64,000 nt of DNA from DASYXZ01 sp035946625 (GTDB taxonomy: Bacteria > Acidobacteriota > Terriglobia > UBA7540), in contig DASYZE010000060.1 in assembly GCA_035946625.1 (NCBI GenBank), positions 1-64,000 on the forward strand, given 5' to 3'. Made by a program: the position numbers and the translations under genes. Shown here piece by piece: positions 8,077 to 19,643 of this stretch. Numbering within the stretch: the stretch's first letter is position 1; every line of letters begins with the position of its first letter. The notes beneath the pieces are model-generated. The model saw nothing but the letters and a program-made list of their open reading frames with translations. It had not been told where the DNA came from and did not search any database.

Positions 8077-8520
8077 TCAGATATTGATGGTGCCCCGACA
8101 CTTTTCAGCTCCGCAACCACAGCGCACGGTCTCATCGGTGTCGTCAAAGTTGTAGTCCACGGTCAATTCCTCACCCTTGCCAATGGGGCGCAGGCTCACG
8201 TAGAGGATGTGGCCTCGGATGATTCGAGTCACCAGATTCGGCTGGCAGGAGTGGTTGATGAGTTCGGCGCCGGAACCACCCACCGCTCCGTCGATGGTCC
8301 AGTGGTGGTCCAGGACGAACAGGTAAAGCGTCTTTCGACGGCGCGCCGCCGCGCGCGGGCCGATCTTTTCACCCGTGTACTCAATCACCTTGCGGTGGGC
8401 GGGAATGTCGGAATCGGCATAGACCCCCCACCGGTGAATCTTTGAATAGCCTGTGCGCAGAGGGAAGCGGCAGTACTCAGGGTCGATCTTCGGCGCCGGA
8501 TTGACGGGTTTCTTGGGCAT
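8077..8520 (-). CDS. SET-domain protein lysine methyltransferase
   Basis: A compact 147-residue SET domain with a post-SET-like end. Visible landmarks are WGVYA (31-35), the SAM and pseudoknot motif ELINHSCQPN (86-95), GEELTVDYNF (117-125) and a cysteine cluster CGCGAEKC (134-141) that in eukaryotic enzymes binds zinc with the NHSC cysteine. These proteins transfer methyl groups from SAM to protein lysines. SET proteins are known but patchily distributed in bacteria and are often thought to be horizontally acquired. No histone-like partner gene is adjacent, so the substrate is unknown. It is probably monocistronic. Confidence 0.9.
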   Translation of the reverse strand: MPKKPVNPAPKIDPEYCRFPLRTGYSKIHRWGVYADSDIPAHRKVIEYTGEKIGPRAAARRRKTLYLFVLDHHWTIDGAVGGSGAELINHSCQPNLVTRIIRGHILYVSLRPIGKGEELTVDYNFDDTDETVRCGCGAEKCRGTINI

Positions 8521-8694
8521 AATTTAAGTCAAACCATCGGGCCTTAAGAGTGTAAGAGAAATGGGGATGAGTCGGGAAGTGCAAAATGGAATTGGCACTT
8601 AGGTTTTTGACAATCCCTCGCCAATCCTCACAGGTAAATTCCTACGGAGGGGTTGGGCATCGGTATCGGGGCGGTTCTCGCGCGAAATCTCCAG

Positions 8695-8749
8695 CCCTCA
8701 CCCCCCTTGGGGGAGAGGGTGTCCGTCAGCCGACGGACGGGTGAGGGGG
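8695..8749 (+). repeat. Palindromic element A flanking the DUF559 gene
   Basis: A structured GC-rich element: outer arms CCCTCACC (8695-8702) and GGTGAGGG (8740-8747), an internal CCCCTTGGGG-type hairpin, GAGAGGGTG, and a perfect hairpin GTCCGTC (8721-8727) / GACGGAC (8732-8738). It abuts the stop codon of the DUF559 gene and faces element B at 9181-9236 in inverted orientation. Confidence 0.75.
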
Positions 8750-9174
8750 TTATCGCTCACGAGTAAACACATTGGGTAGAGGAAACACTTGGCCCGGGAC
8801 CTTTTCCACAAAAATGTCCGGCGCCTGTAGCACCATTCCGTTCGGAAATCGCGCCACTGTGTAGCCTCGCTGCTTTAAATGCTGATCGCGCGTCTTGTCC
8901 CTGAGCGCCTGACTCGGTTGCGAGTGAATACTCCCATCGAGCTCGATCATCAAGCACCGTTCCGCGCAGCAGAAATCGACCACATAGTTTCCGATGGGGT
9001 GCTGGCGCCGGAACTTAAAACCCTTAAGACGTAACTTTCGCAAAAGATACCAAGCGCGGGTTTCCGCCTCGTCGTTGATTGACGCAAGACTCGACTCCGT
9101 TCTATCCGTGAAGGGTCCCGACCGCTGTGGCGGGCGCGGACTTGGAGTTTAGCAAGCAGTTCCTTTTGGTGCAT
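8750..9174 (-). pseudogene. DUF559 endonuclease-like gene with a probable 1-base frameshift
   Basis: From position 9043 the frame encodes the DUF559 core (Vsr/very-short-patch-like nuclease fold): GFKFRRQHPIGNYVVDF, then the acidic IELDGSIH and HLKQRGYTVARF. The expected N-terminus lies in another frame, starting at ATG 9174 (MHQKELLAKLQVRAR) and running to QSTT. The residues EAETRAWYLLRK that normally follow appear only after adding one base near 9070-9076. So a single-base deletion, or a sequencing error there, separates the start from the domain. DUF559 proteins are predicted endonucleases of unknown role. The gene is tightly bracketed by two inverted palindromic elements; the right one reaches its start region. 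Confidence 0.7.
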
Positions 9175-9180
9175 GACATC

Positions 9181-9236
9181 CCCCTCACTCGATCCCGCCA
9201 CGCGGGACCACCCTCTCCCCCAGGGGGGCAAGGGTT
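9181..9236 (-). repeat. Palindromic element B flanking the DUF559 gene (inverted relative to A)
   Basis: Read on the minus strand this has the same plan as element A: a C-run/G-run hairpin (CCCCCTGGGGG), GAGAGGGTG, a variable hairpin (TCCCGC/GCGGGA at 9193-9198 and 9202-9207) and a terminal GTGAGGGGG. The hairpin sequence differs from that of A while pairing is kept. It ends seven bases before the ATG at 9174 and could affect translation of the DUF559 gene. Confidence 0.72.
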
Positions 9237-9301
9237 ACAAATATTAACTGAAGCGTCTTTAGCCCATTAGGGCGAGGCTTAATGCTAATTGCGAGTCAAC
9301 A

Positions 9302-9487
9302 CTATTTCGCAGACTCACTCGGACGGAGGCTCTCACCGCAGCTTCTGCAAGCGATCCGGCGTCGGGCGTTGAGCGTGCCACATTTCGAGCAGGTGATATA
9401 CATGGCGCGGGCGAAAAGGTTGGTGACCACCGCGCTCACTCCCAGAATACCCACCACCAACAGAATTTGCTGAAGAGTTGAGCTCAT
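9302..9487 (-). CDS. Small membrane protein with a zinc ribbon
   Basis: A 61-residue protein: one membrane helix (about residues 6-30, QQILLVVGILGVSAVVTNLFA) followed by two CxxC pairs (CSKCGTLN and CRSCGES) that form a classical zinc ribbon on the cytoplasmic side. The coherent domain order in so short a frame supports it as real. It lies upstream of the DUF559 remnant and downstream of the KDPG aldolase on the same strand, separated from the latter by an ATTGA-rich repeat. Function unknown. Confidence 0.68.
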   Translation of the reverse strand: MSSTLQQILLVVGILGVSAVVTNLFARAMYITCSKCGTLNARRRIACRSCGESLRPSESAK

Positions 9488-9491
9488 GGTG

Positions 9492-9583
9492 TTGAAATGA
9501 TTGATTCATTGAGTCATCGGGCCATTGACCCATTGAGAGGCTTTGTTTCTTTCAACAATTTAATGACTCAATCGATCAATGGC
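9492..9583. repeat. ATTGAGTCAT-type low-complexity intergenic repeat
   Basis: Imperfect direct and inverted copies of CATTGA/TCAATG words, for example ATTGAGTCAT in the left half and ATGACTCAAT in the right half, fill the gap between two minus-strand genes. A similar patch lies at 53332-53430. Confidence 0.55.
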
Positions 9584-10243
9584 TCAATTTTCTTCTCGTC
9601 CCACCCGAACGGCCTCCAGAAACTTCCTGGCGTTGGCGACAATGGTCTCCACCTTCCCTGATTGCAGCGCCTTTAAATCCACCAGTTCTCCGCCCACCGC
9701 CACCGCCGCGGCGCCCGCCCGGATGTATTGGGGTGTGGTCTCCAGCGTCACGCCGCCGGTGGGAACGTAATCGATATATGGGAACGGGCCTTTGAGAGCC
9801 TTGATGTATTGGGGGCCGCCCGCCGGTCCACAGGGAAAGATCTTCACCATGTCGGCCCCCGCCCGCCACGCCGCCAGCACTTCAGTGGGCGTCAATGCCC
9901 CGGGGAAGCAGGGCTTGTTGAGCCGCTTTGCCGTCTCGATCACGTCCAACTGCAGCGAGGGCGTAACAATAAATTCCGCGCCCGCCGCAATCGCCGCCTC
10001 GCAACTCTTCGCGTCCAGCACCGTGCCCGCGCCGAGAAGAACCTTGTCTCCAAAATCTTTTGCCACTCGTTTGAGCACGCGCAGGGCGTCAGGAACCGTC
10101 ATGGTAATTTCAGCAATGCCTATGCCGGCAGCCAGAATCGCCTCCGCGGCGCGCACCGCATCCTCCGACGAGGGCGTGCGCACGATGGGAATAAGCCCAA
10201 CTTCGCGAACCTGGGCGATGGCTTTTTCTTTGGACCAGGACAT
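9584..10243 (-). CDS. eda: 2-dehydro-3-deoxy-phosphogluconate (KDPG) aldolase
   Basis: A 219-residue class I aldolase. The Schiff-base lysine K134 lies in ADMVKIFPC, the general-base glutamate is E45 in IAEITMT, and GAGTVLD and VPTGGV are the usual phosphate-site loops. It splits KDPG into pyruvate and glyceraldehyde-3-phosphate in the Entner-Doudoroff and uronate pathways, and family members may also act on 4-hydroxy-2-oxoglutarate. The KDG kinase gene just upstream on the same strand (gap of about 110 bases) makes its substrate, so the pair forms a small catabolic operon for hexuronates or ketodeoxygluconate. Confidence 0.93.
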   Translation of the reverse strand: MSWSKEKAIAQVREVGLIPIVRTPSSEDAVRAAEAILAAGIGIAEITMTVPDALRVLKRVAKDFGDKVLLGAGTVLDAKSCEAAIAAGAEFIVTPSLQLDVIETAKRLNKPCFPGALTPTEVLAAWRAGADMVKIFPCGPAGGPQYIKALKGPFPYIDYVPTGGVTLETTPQYIRAGAAAVAVGGELVDLKALQSGKVETIVANARKFLEAVRVGREEN

Positions 10244-10356
10244 TGATCAAACCTCAGTGGCAAGTGGCCAGGGGCGGAAAACAAATGATGAATGATGAAC
10301 GAAATTCGGGGAGCGCGTTAATTAGAATTCAGCATTCTGCATTCATCATTTCTTCT

Positions 10357-11385
10357 TCATCGCGCGACTCTCAAGCTCGCGCCTTTTAACAGGCTCTCCA
10401 CTTCTTCGCGCGTGGCCCAGTTAAAGTCACCCGGAGTGGAATGTTTGAGTGCGCTGAATGCGTTCCCGTAACGCACGGCGGCTTCGTAGGTGTTCTTGGT
10501 GAGATAGCCATAAATAAATCCCGCACTGAACGAATCACCGCCCCCGATGCGGTCCACGATTTCGAGTTCGTATTTCACGTCGTCGTAATACTTGCCGTCG
10601 GCATAGGCAATGGCGGTCCAGGTGTTCCGCCATACCAGGGGATTCTCGCGCAGGGTAATGGCCACCGCCTTGAAATGAAATTTTTCTTGAAGGCGCCGCG
10701 CCACTTCCTTGTAGCTGGCGGCTGAAACTTCCTGAAAGCCCTGGGCGTCCGTCTTCCCTTCCGCCTTGATCTTGAAAACGACGCCGGTATCCTCTTCTGT
10801 GGTGATGAGGACGTCCACGAATTCCATCAATGGCTCCTGAACCGCCTGCGCCCTTTCCGGCGTCCACAATTTGCCCCGGTAGTTCAGATCATAGCTCACG
10901 GTCACGTTCGCTTCTTTGGCCGCCTTCAGGGCGTCGCGAGTGACGGCGGCGGCGGAATCTGAAAGCGCGGGCGTGATGCCGCTGGTGTGAAACCATTTCG
11001 CCCCCCCCAAGACAGCTTTCCAGTCCACTTCGCCGGGCTTGATGGCGCTGATGGACGATTGGGCGCGATCGTAAAGCACCGAACTCGGGCGTGGGGCGGC
11101 GCCGAATTCGACGAAATACAATCCCATGCGCCCGCTGTCGGCCCATAGGAGATGTGAAGTATCCACGCCCGCTTGGCCCACGCGATTGGCCGTCAACCGC
11201 CCCAGCGCATTTTTCGGCAGGCGCGATACCCAGGTGCTCTTCAGTCCCAGGTGGCTGGCGCCCACCGCGACATTCAATTCGCCGCCGCCCACCTGAAGAT
11301 CGAGCGTGGCTGTCTGCTCCAGGCGCTGGAAATGAGGTGGCGCCAGGCGAATCATGGCCTCGCCAAATGTCACAACGTCATACAT
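10357..11385 (-). CDS. kdgK: 2-dehydro-3-deoxygluconokinase (PfkB-family sugar kinase)
   Basis: A PfkB/ribokinase-type kinase of 342 residues starting MYDVVTFGEAMIRL. It has the substrate-side GGGELNVAVGASHLG near residue 35 and the C-terminal signature GGGDSFSAGFIYGYL, whose aspartate is the catalytic base. An ATG at 11433 would add 16 residues without similarity. Neighbouring eda consumes its product KDPG, which strongly supports 2-keto-3-deoxygluconate as substrate. Together they convert KDG from pectin, alginate or uronate breakdown into pyruvate and triose phosphate. The divergent GH31 gene may belong to the same carbohydrate locus, sharing the intergenic region 11386-11605 for regulation. 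Confidence 0.9.
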   Translation of the reverse strand: MYDVVTFGEAMIRLAPPHFQRLEQTATLDLQVGGGELNVAVGASHLGLKSTWVSRLPKNALGRLTANRVGQAGVDTSHLLWADSGRMGLYFVEFGAAPRPSSVLYDRAQSSISAIKPGEVDWKAVLGGAKWFHTSGITPALSDSAAAVTRDALKAAKEANVTVSYDLNYRGKLWTPERAQAVQEPLMEFVDVLITTEEDTGVVFKIKAEGKTDAQGFQEVSAASYKEVARRLQEKFHFKAVAITLRENPLVWRNTWTAIAYADGKYYDDVKYELEIVDRIGGGDSFSAGFIYGYLTKNTYEAAVRYGNAFSALKHSTPGDFNWATREEVESLLKGASLRVAR

Positions 11386-11605
11386 CCGAAAACCCCCGCA
11401 AGCGTTGGAGTAAATTAAAAGGCTGGTCCTCACTATAAGGTAGGTTGGGAAAAATTACAGCCTCTTTTACACCTGCGGCGTTTACTTTTTGCCGGCCCCA
11501 AAAACCCGGCAGGGAATGCGCCGCGAATTATTGAATTCAGGTATGCTTGCTCTTGCCGGAGCGCCCAAGAAGGGACCTCCGATTTCCCTGCACCGGAAGT
11601 GGCTT

Positions 11606-13951
11606 ATGGACAAAAAACGATGCATCCTGACTGGTTCGATCTTTTTGCTGACGCTCGCCGCACCGTCCATCGCGTGGGCGCAATGGATTGCGCCCAACCC
11701 GGTAGCCGGGGTTGAAAAACGAGCTGACGGCGCCGTGTTCACCATGCATTCCGGCACGCTGAGGATTCAGGTATGTTCGGATTCAATCGTTCGCATCCGG
11801 TTTTCACCCACGTCATCGTTTCCGTCCGCCCCGGATTACGTGGTGACCAAAACCAACTGGTCCGAAGTTCCGTGGACGATGCAATCAGCGGAAAAGGACG
11901 TGACGCTCTCCACAGCGCGGATGAAAGTAACCGTAAGCCGCGATAATGGCGCCATCGAATACACCGATACCAGCGGCGCCAAGCTGGTGCAGGAGGCTAC
12001 GCGGACGCTCCCGCCGGAAAAGGTGAACGGAGAAGCGACCTATCGCGCCGAATCGTTTTTCAGCATTTATGGCTCCCAGGAAGCTTTCTATGGACTCGGC
12101 CAGCATCAGGCGGGGGTTTGGAATTATCGCGGCGAGTCAGTTGACCTTTCCCAGGAAAACACGGAGATCGCCGTCCCCCTTCTGCTCTCCAGCAAGGGTT
12201 ACGGAATTTTCTGGAACAACACTTCCAGAAGCCGATTCAATAACCGCTTCGTTCATTCGCTTTACGTCAGCTCGGACGTGGCCGACCAGATCGACTACTA
12301 CTTTCTCTACGGCCCTGACTTCGACAAGATCATCGCCGGATACCGGGAGCTGACCGGCGCCGCGCCCATGTTCGGAAAGTGGGCCTATGGCTTCTGGCAG
12401 TGCAAGAACCGTTACAAAACGCAGGACGAGATCCTGGGCGTGGCGCACAAATATCGCGCCCTTCACTTACCTGTGGACAACATCGTACAGGACTGGTTCT
12501 GGTGGACCACCACGGGCGAATTTAAATTCAACCAGAATTATCCCGACCCCAAGGGTATGATCGACGACCTGCACCGAAACAACTTTCACCTGATGATTTC
12601 CATCTGGCCTTATTTTTATCCCGGGTCCGCGACCTACGCCGATATGGACCAGCGCGGTTATTTCATCGACCGCACCAAAGCGGTTTCATTTCACCCCCTC
12701 GGTAATGCTTTGTACGACGCCACCAATCCTGCAGCCGCTGTTTACTACTGGAATTTGGTGAACCAATCGCTTTTCAAGATCGGCGCCGATGCCTGGTGGA
12801 TGGATACGGACGAACCTGAGACGGAGGGCCAGGAGGAAAATATTCTGCTGGGCCACAAACTGGCCATTGGCAGTGGCAACCGCTACGCCAACATCTACCC
12901 GCTCATCGACACGGGCACCGTTTATCACGGCCAGCGCAGCGAGACCGACCGCAAGCGTGTCTTCATTCTTTCGCGCTCCGCGTTTGCGGGCAGCCAGAAA
13001 AACGCGGTCACCGCCTGGTCGGGAGACGTGCTTTCCGATTTTGAATCGTATAAGCGCCAGATTCCCGCCGGTCTCAATTTCGCCCTCTCCGGAATTCCCT
13101 ACTGGACCACCGACATTGGGGGATTTTTCATAGGTAATCCCAACGATCCAGCGTACCGCGAACTTTTCGTGCGCTGGTTCCAGTTCGGAGCCTTCTGCCC
13201 CATATTCCGCGTCCACGGAACACGGACGACCAATGAAAACGAGTTGTGGTCTTATGGCCCCGAAGCGCAAAAAATCCTGACTAGTTTTGACCGCTTGCGC
13301 TACCGCCTGCTGCCCTACATTTATTCGCTGGCTTGGAAAACGACCAGTGAAAGTTACACCCTCATGCGCCCGCTGGCCATGGATTTCCGTCTGGACACGC
13401 GGGCGCAGAACATCGGCGATCAATTCATGTTCGGCCCTGCAATCCTGGTAAATCCTGTGACCGAGCCGGGAGCCGCCGCCCGCCATCTCTATTTGCCGAA
13501 GGCCAAATGGTTCGACTTCTGGACCGGTGACGAAGCCGAGGGCGGCAGAGCGATTGACTCGCCCGCCCCCCTCGAACGCATCCCACTCTTCGTACGCGCC
13601 GGGTCCGTCCTGCCCATGGGCCCGGATCTTCAATATTCAACCGAAAAGTCCGCCAACCCCATTGAATTACGCGTCTATCGCGGCGCAGACGGCGATTTCA
13701 CAATTTACGAAGACGAAAATGACAACTACGATTACGAAAAAGGTGCGTATGCCACCATCCCCCTTCATTGGGACGACGCGCAACATACATTGACCATCGG
13801 AAACCGCCAGGGCAGTTTTCCCGGCATGTTGGAAGAACGCACATTTCGAATTGTGCTGGTGGGCCTGAATCACGGAACTGGGATCGAACCCACCGCTCAG
13901 GCAGATAAAGTAGTGGAGTATTCCGGAAAACAAATTCGCTTCGGCTTGTGA
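11606..13951 (+). CDS. Secreted glycoside hydrolase family 31 (alpha-glucosidase/alpha-xylosidase type)
   Basis: A 781-residue GH31. The start at 11606 gives a signal peptide (MDKKRCILTGSIFLLTLAAP, cleavage near IAWA-Q), so the enzyme is exported. The catalytic barrel shows DWFWW near residue 300, the nucleophile D400 in WWMDTDEPE and the acid/base D474 in AWSGD, with WTTDIGGFF downstream and a beta-sandwich C-terminus. It is an exo-acting retaining alpha-glycosidase; alpha-xylosidase and alpha-glucosidase are both plausible. Upstream in-frame codons back to 11489 would hide the signal peptide and are rejected. It is divergent from kdgK/eda. Confidence 0.93.
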   Translation: MDKKRCILTGSIFLLTLAAPSIAWAQWIAPNPVAGVEKRADGAVFTMHSGTLRIQVCSDSIVRIRFSPTSSFPSAPDYVVTKTNWSEVPWTMQSAEKDVTLSTARMKVTVSRDNGAIEYTDTSGAKLVQEATRTLPPEKVNGEATYRAESFFSIYGSQEAFYGLGQHQAGVWNYRGESVDLSQENTEIAVPLLLSSKGYGIFWNNTSRSRFNNRFVHSLYVSSDVADQIDYYFLYGPDFDKIIAGYRELTGAAPMFGKWAYGFWQCKNRYKTQDEILGVAHKYRALHLPVDNIVQDWFWWTTTGEFKFNQNYPDPKGMIDDLHRNNFHLMISIWPYFYPGSATYADMDQRGYFIDRTKAVSFHPLGNALYDATNPAAAVYYWNLVNQSLFKIGADAWWMDTDEPETEGQEENILLGHKLAIGSGNRYANIYPLIDTGTVYHGQRSETDRKRVFILSRSAFAGSQKNAVTAWSGDVLSDFESYKRQIPAGLNFALSGIPYWTTDIGGFFIGNPNDPAYRELFVRWFQFGAFCPIFRVHGTRTTNENELWSYGPEAQKILTSFDRLRYRLLPYIYSLAWKTTSESYTLMRPLAMDFRLDTRAQNIGDQFMFGPAILVNPVTEPGAAARHLYLPKAKWFDFWTGDEAEGGRAIDSPAPLERIPLFVRAGSVLPMGPDLQYSTEKSANPIELRVYRGADGDFTIYEDENDNYDYEKGAYATIPLHWDDAQHTLTIGNRQGSFPGMLEERTFRIVLVGLNHGTGIEPTAQADKVVEYSGKQIRFGL

Positions 13952-14013
13952 TTGCGCAGGATCGTTCGTGGTTCGGCTAGCCGACGCAGTACACAGGGGA
14001 CCGGTTGGGACAA

Positions 14014-14517
14014 ATGTTAGTCGTTTTTGGAGGCCTGCCTGGTGTGGGAAAGACGGCGATTGCAATGGAATTGGCCCGCCAGCTGGGTGCGGTGTATTTG
14101 CGCATCGACTCGATTGAGCAGGCTATTCGCGAATCCGGTGTGATCGGCCTACATCTCAAAGACATTGGTTATCGCGCCGGCTATGCCGTCGCGGAAGAAA
14201 ATCTCCGTCTCGGGCGGACTGTGGTTGCCGACTCCGTTAACCCGCTTCAGCTCACGCGCGATGCATGGATTGCCGTCGCCGTACGGTCGCACGTCAAGGC
14301 TATCGAAATCGAGGTCACCTGTTCCGACCCCGAAGAACATCGAAGGCGCGCGGAAGCGCGAGTCGCCGACATCGCCGGCTTGACCCTGCCCACCTGGCAG
14401 GAAATCGTGGACCGGAAATACGAACCATGGGTTCGCCCACATGTCGTCGTTGATACCGCGGGAAGGAGCGTGACGGAAAACGTCAGGAGAATTTGCGATG
14501 TGCTCCCGCAGGTTTGA
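14014..14517 (+). CDS. P-loop kinase-like ATPase
   Basis: A 167-residue single-domain P-loop protein: Walker A GLPGVGKT (7-14), a putative substrate aspartate in LRIDSIEQ, VVADSVNP as Walker-B-like strand, and an arginine-rich lid (HRRRAEARVAD). It belongs to the broad AAA_33/zeta-toxin-like kinase group that phosphorylates small molecules or acts in resistance and toxin systems. I use the ATG at 14014; an upstream TTG at 14005 adds three residues. There is no antitoxin-like gene next to it, so a metabolic kinase role is as likely as a toxin role. Confidence 0.78.
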   Translation: MLVVFGGLPGVGKTAIAMELARQLGAVYLRIDSIEQAIRESGVIGLHLKDIGYRAGYAVAEENLRLGRTVVADSVNPLQLTRDAWIAVAVRSHVKAIEIEVTCSDPEEHRRRAEARVADIAGLTLPTWQEIVDRKYEPWVRPHVVVDTAGRSVTENVRRICDVLPQV

Positions 14518-14764
14518 CTCGATTCTTTCCGCATGTCCGAGGTGAGACGTGGGATCTTCACAACCAACTCCCAGGTCTCAAAGCGCCAAGGATGGCCTGC
14601 CGCGCTTCAAGAACGCCCCGGCATCCGCCTGCCTGCTCCTGGCGCTGATTGGTCTCCTGGCGGGCGGCTTCTTGGTATTCTGAGCAAGGCAATACTTACG
14701 CTGTCAAATGTATTCATGAGTTATCCTAACCTGGGCGCGTCTTGCGAATGAGCGAGAGAGGCTG

Positions 14765-15193
14765 ATGAAAAGTGGTTCTGAGTTCGATGTGAGGCAAGGC
14801 ATCCAAGAGATCCTGGAAAGAATCGCCCCGGGCCGTTTTATTTGCACTGAACGAAAGAGTTTCACGGGAAAGTCATCCATCGGCAAGCCTGTCGACTTAC
14901 AGGTTTCCTGGGCGATTGGCCGGAACAAGGGCATCGTCGCGATTGAAGTCGCAAACGTCAACACAACGCAGCTTGTCGGCTAAACGTGCCGGCTCTACTA
15001 TGACGCTTGTCCATTAAAGCTGCTAATTCTGGGTGACAGGAGCGTGCCCGCGGACGGAAAGAGGCAGTGCGAGAGACTGCTAGCTAGGCTCTATGGACAG
15101 GATGAGATCGGCGGAACTCCAGCACGCGTTGCCCTGTTTAGCGAAGACAACCTAATAGAGTTATCGCTAAGGGAATTGCTCCTGATTGAATAG
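14765..15193 (+). pseudogene. Unknown gene interrupted by one in-frame stop codon
   Basis: The first part (MKSGSEFDVRQGIQEILERI to TTQLVG) ends at TAA 14981-14983. The same frame then continues with protein-like sequence (CRLYYDACPLKLLILGD, CERLLARLYG, ARVALFSEDNLIELSLRELLLIE) to TAG at 15191-15193. The whole reads as one domain of about 140 residues with strands and helices in order, including VDLQVSW and KGIVAIEVANVN, which suggests a nuclease-like fold, though I do not recognise the family. The gene therefore looks inactivated by a nonsense change, or the base is miscalled. It precedes the PD-(D/E)XK-like gene. Confidence 0.6.
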
Positions 15194-15275
15194 GCGGGCT
15201 GAGAGGGCGCTGCAAGCGATAGCCAAAATCGTAGCGTGCTGGAGCGCTTGGGGCGACGGACAAAATGGATGTGAG

Positions 15276-15887
15276 ATGAACAATCTTGGGCCAATAACGA
15301 CTAAACGACTCCTGGGTCCTGAACCATTTCGGTCAGCTGGTAAGAGCCTCGGATTCGATGTGCTGGAGTTCTGGCGGTGGTCCACGTCTGATCTCGTGAG
15401 CAACGTAACCCGCGGTCGGCTAGCCGAGTTCATCACCGCTCGGGCCCTAGGCGCGCCGACAACGCGCGTCCGCAATGAGTGGGCAGCGTACGATCTTGAC
15501 ACTCCTGAAGGGATCAAGGTCGAGGTCAAGTCCTGCGCGTACCTGCAATCGTGGGCTCAGGCCAAATTTACTCAGGTGCTATTCGGGGTGCGAAAGGCTC
15601 GCGCTTGGCATCGTGAGTCGAACCTCCAAGCAACCATCCCAACGCGGGAAGCAGACGTATACGTCTTCGCGTTGCTCGCGCACCGGAACAAAGAGAGCCT
15701 TGATCCTCTCAATCTCGATCAGTGGGAGTTCTACGTGCTCTCCACAGGTGCACTGAATGAGCGGAAGCGAAGCCAGCACTCGATTACCATCAAATCGCTG
15801 CGTGCGCTCGGCGCAGGCCCGATAGCATTTGGGGCATTACGTTGGCGGGTGCAGGATGCATATCGACAACGGCCAGCACCTGCCTGA
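15276..15887 (+). CDS. Putative PD-(D/E)XK nuclease-like protein
   Basis: A 203-residue protein from ATG 15276. It shows E51 in RGRLAEFITARALG, an acidic stretch YDLDTPEG (D73/D75) and then IKVEVKS (E83-x-K85), followed by AYLQSWAQ. Helix-E, D, then ExK is the layout of the PD-(D/E)XK nuclease fold. Proteins of this kind (rGiLAEf.va.AL, EwdaYDl, GikvEVKSaaylQsW) are, as I recall them, widespread conserved hypotheticals often found near mobile or defence genes. It follows the interrupted gene and precedes an antitoxin-like gene, in a patch of accessory genes. Nuclease activity is inferred, not shown. Confidence 0.65.
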   Translation: MNNLGPITTKRLLGPEPFRSAGKSLGFDVLEFWRWSTSDLVSNVTRGRLAEFITARALGAPTTRVRNEWAAYDLDTPEGIKVEVKSCAYLQSWAQAKFTQVLFGVRKARAWHRESNLQATIPTREADVYVFALLAHRNKESLDPLNLDQWEFYVLSTGALNERKRSQHSITIKSLRALGAGPIAFGALRWRVQDAYRQRPAPA

Positions 15888-15906
15888 GAATGAGGGAGTT
15901 TGAGGA

Positions 15907-16212
15907 ATGAGGGTGTACAGTTACTGTGAGGCAAGACAGCAACTTGCCAAGTTACAGAGTCATGTCAGAGACGAAGGACAAGTGGAAATCCGCCGCCGGG
16001 ATGGGGAGCGCGCTCTGATTCGTCCAACCAAAGGTGCTGGCTCGCCGCTGGATGTGCCGGGTGTGGACGCCGGGCTCTCTCGCGATGAGATCGTGGATCT
16101 GGTACGCGAAAGCTGTCAGTCAACAGAGCGGCTCCAAAAAGTTAAGAGTTTGCCCGACCACCGGCGCCAGTCGACCAGAAAAAACCGCCGACAGCTCAAC
16201 CCAACTCGCTAG
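15907..16212 (+). CDS. Phd/YefM-like antitoxin without a visible toxin
   Basis: The start MRVYSYCEARQQLAKL and the following EGQVEIRRRDGERALIRP match the N-terminal DNA-binding half of Phd/YefM-type antitoxins. The segment SPLDVPGVDAGLSRDEIVDLV is a common continuation of this subfamily. The last 25 residues are basic and low-complexity and may be an extension past a lost stop. Normally a PIN or RelE-like toxin gene follows directly; here the next gene is secA, so the antitoxin appears orphaned. It begins 20 bases after the PD-(D/E)XK-like gene. Confidence 0.65.
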   Translation: MRVYSYCEARQQLAKLQSHVRDEGQVEIRRRDGERALIRPTKGAGSPLDVPGVDAGLSRDEIVDLVRESCQSTERLQKVKSLPDHRRQSTRKNRRQLNPTR

Positions 16213-16323
16213 ACGGCGACCCATTCCTTCATAGGGTATCGCGAGAACCTAGGACTTCGAAGGCCAGGATCTGTGCCAGCCGGGGCCCCCAACACAATGA
16301 AGGAAATGGGAAGGAAGTAATGA

Positions 16324-16340
16324 GCGGGCGGGACGCCCGC
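16324..16340. repeat. Short perfect hairpin upstream of secA
   Basis: GCGGGCG (16324-16330) and CGCCCGC (16334-16340) pair around a GGA loop. There is no T tract, so it is more likely a dispersed palindrome than a terminator. It lies about 80 bases before the secA start. Confidence 0.5.
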
Positions 16341-16418
16341 GTTCCCAGCCTTGCCCATCAGGGCGATGGCGGTTACAATTGCTAGGCAGAGAAGTGTGCG
16401 TTGTTTCAGCGGGAGAGC

Positions 16419-19643
<3,225 letters not shown>

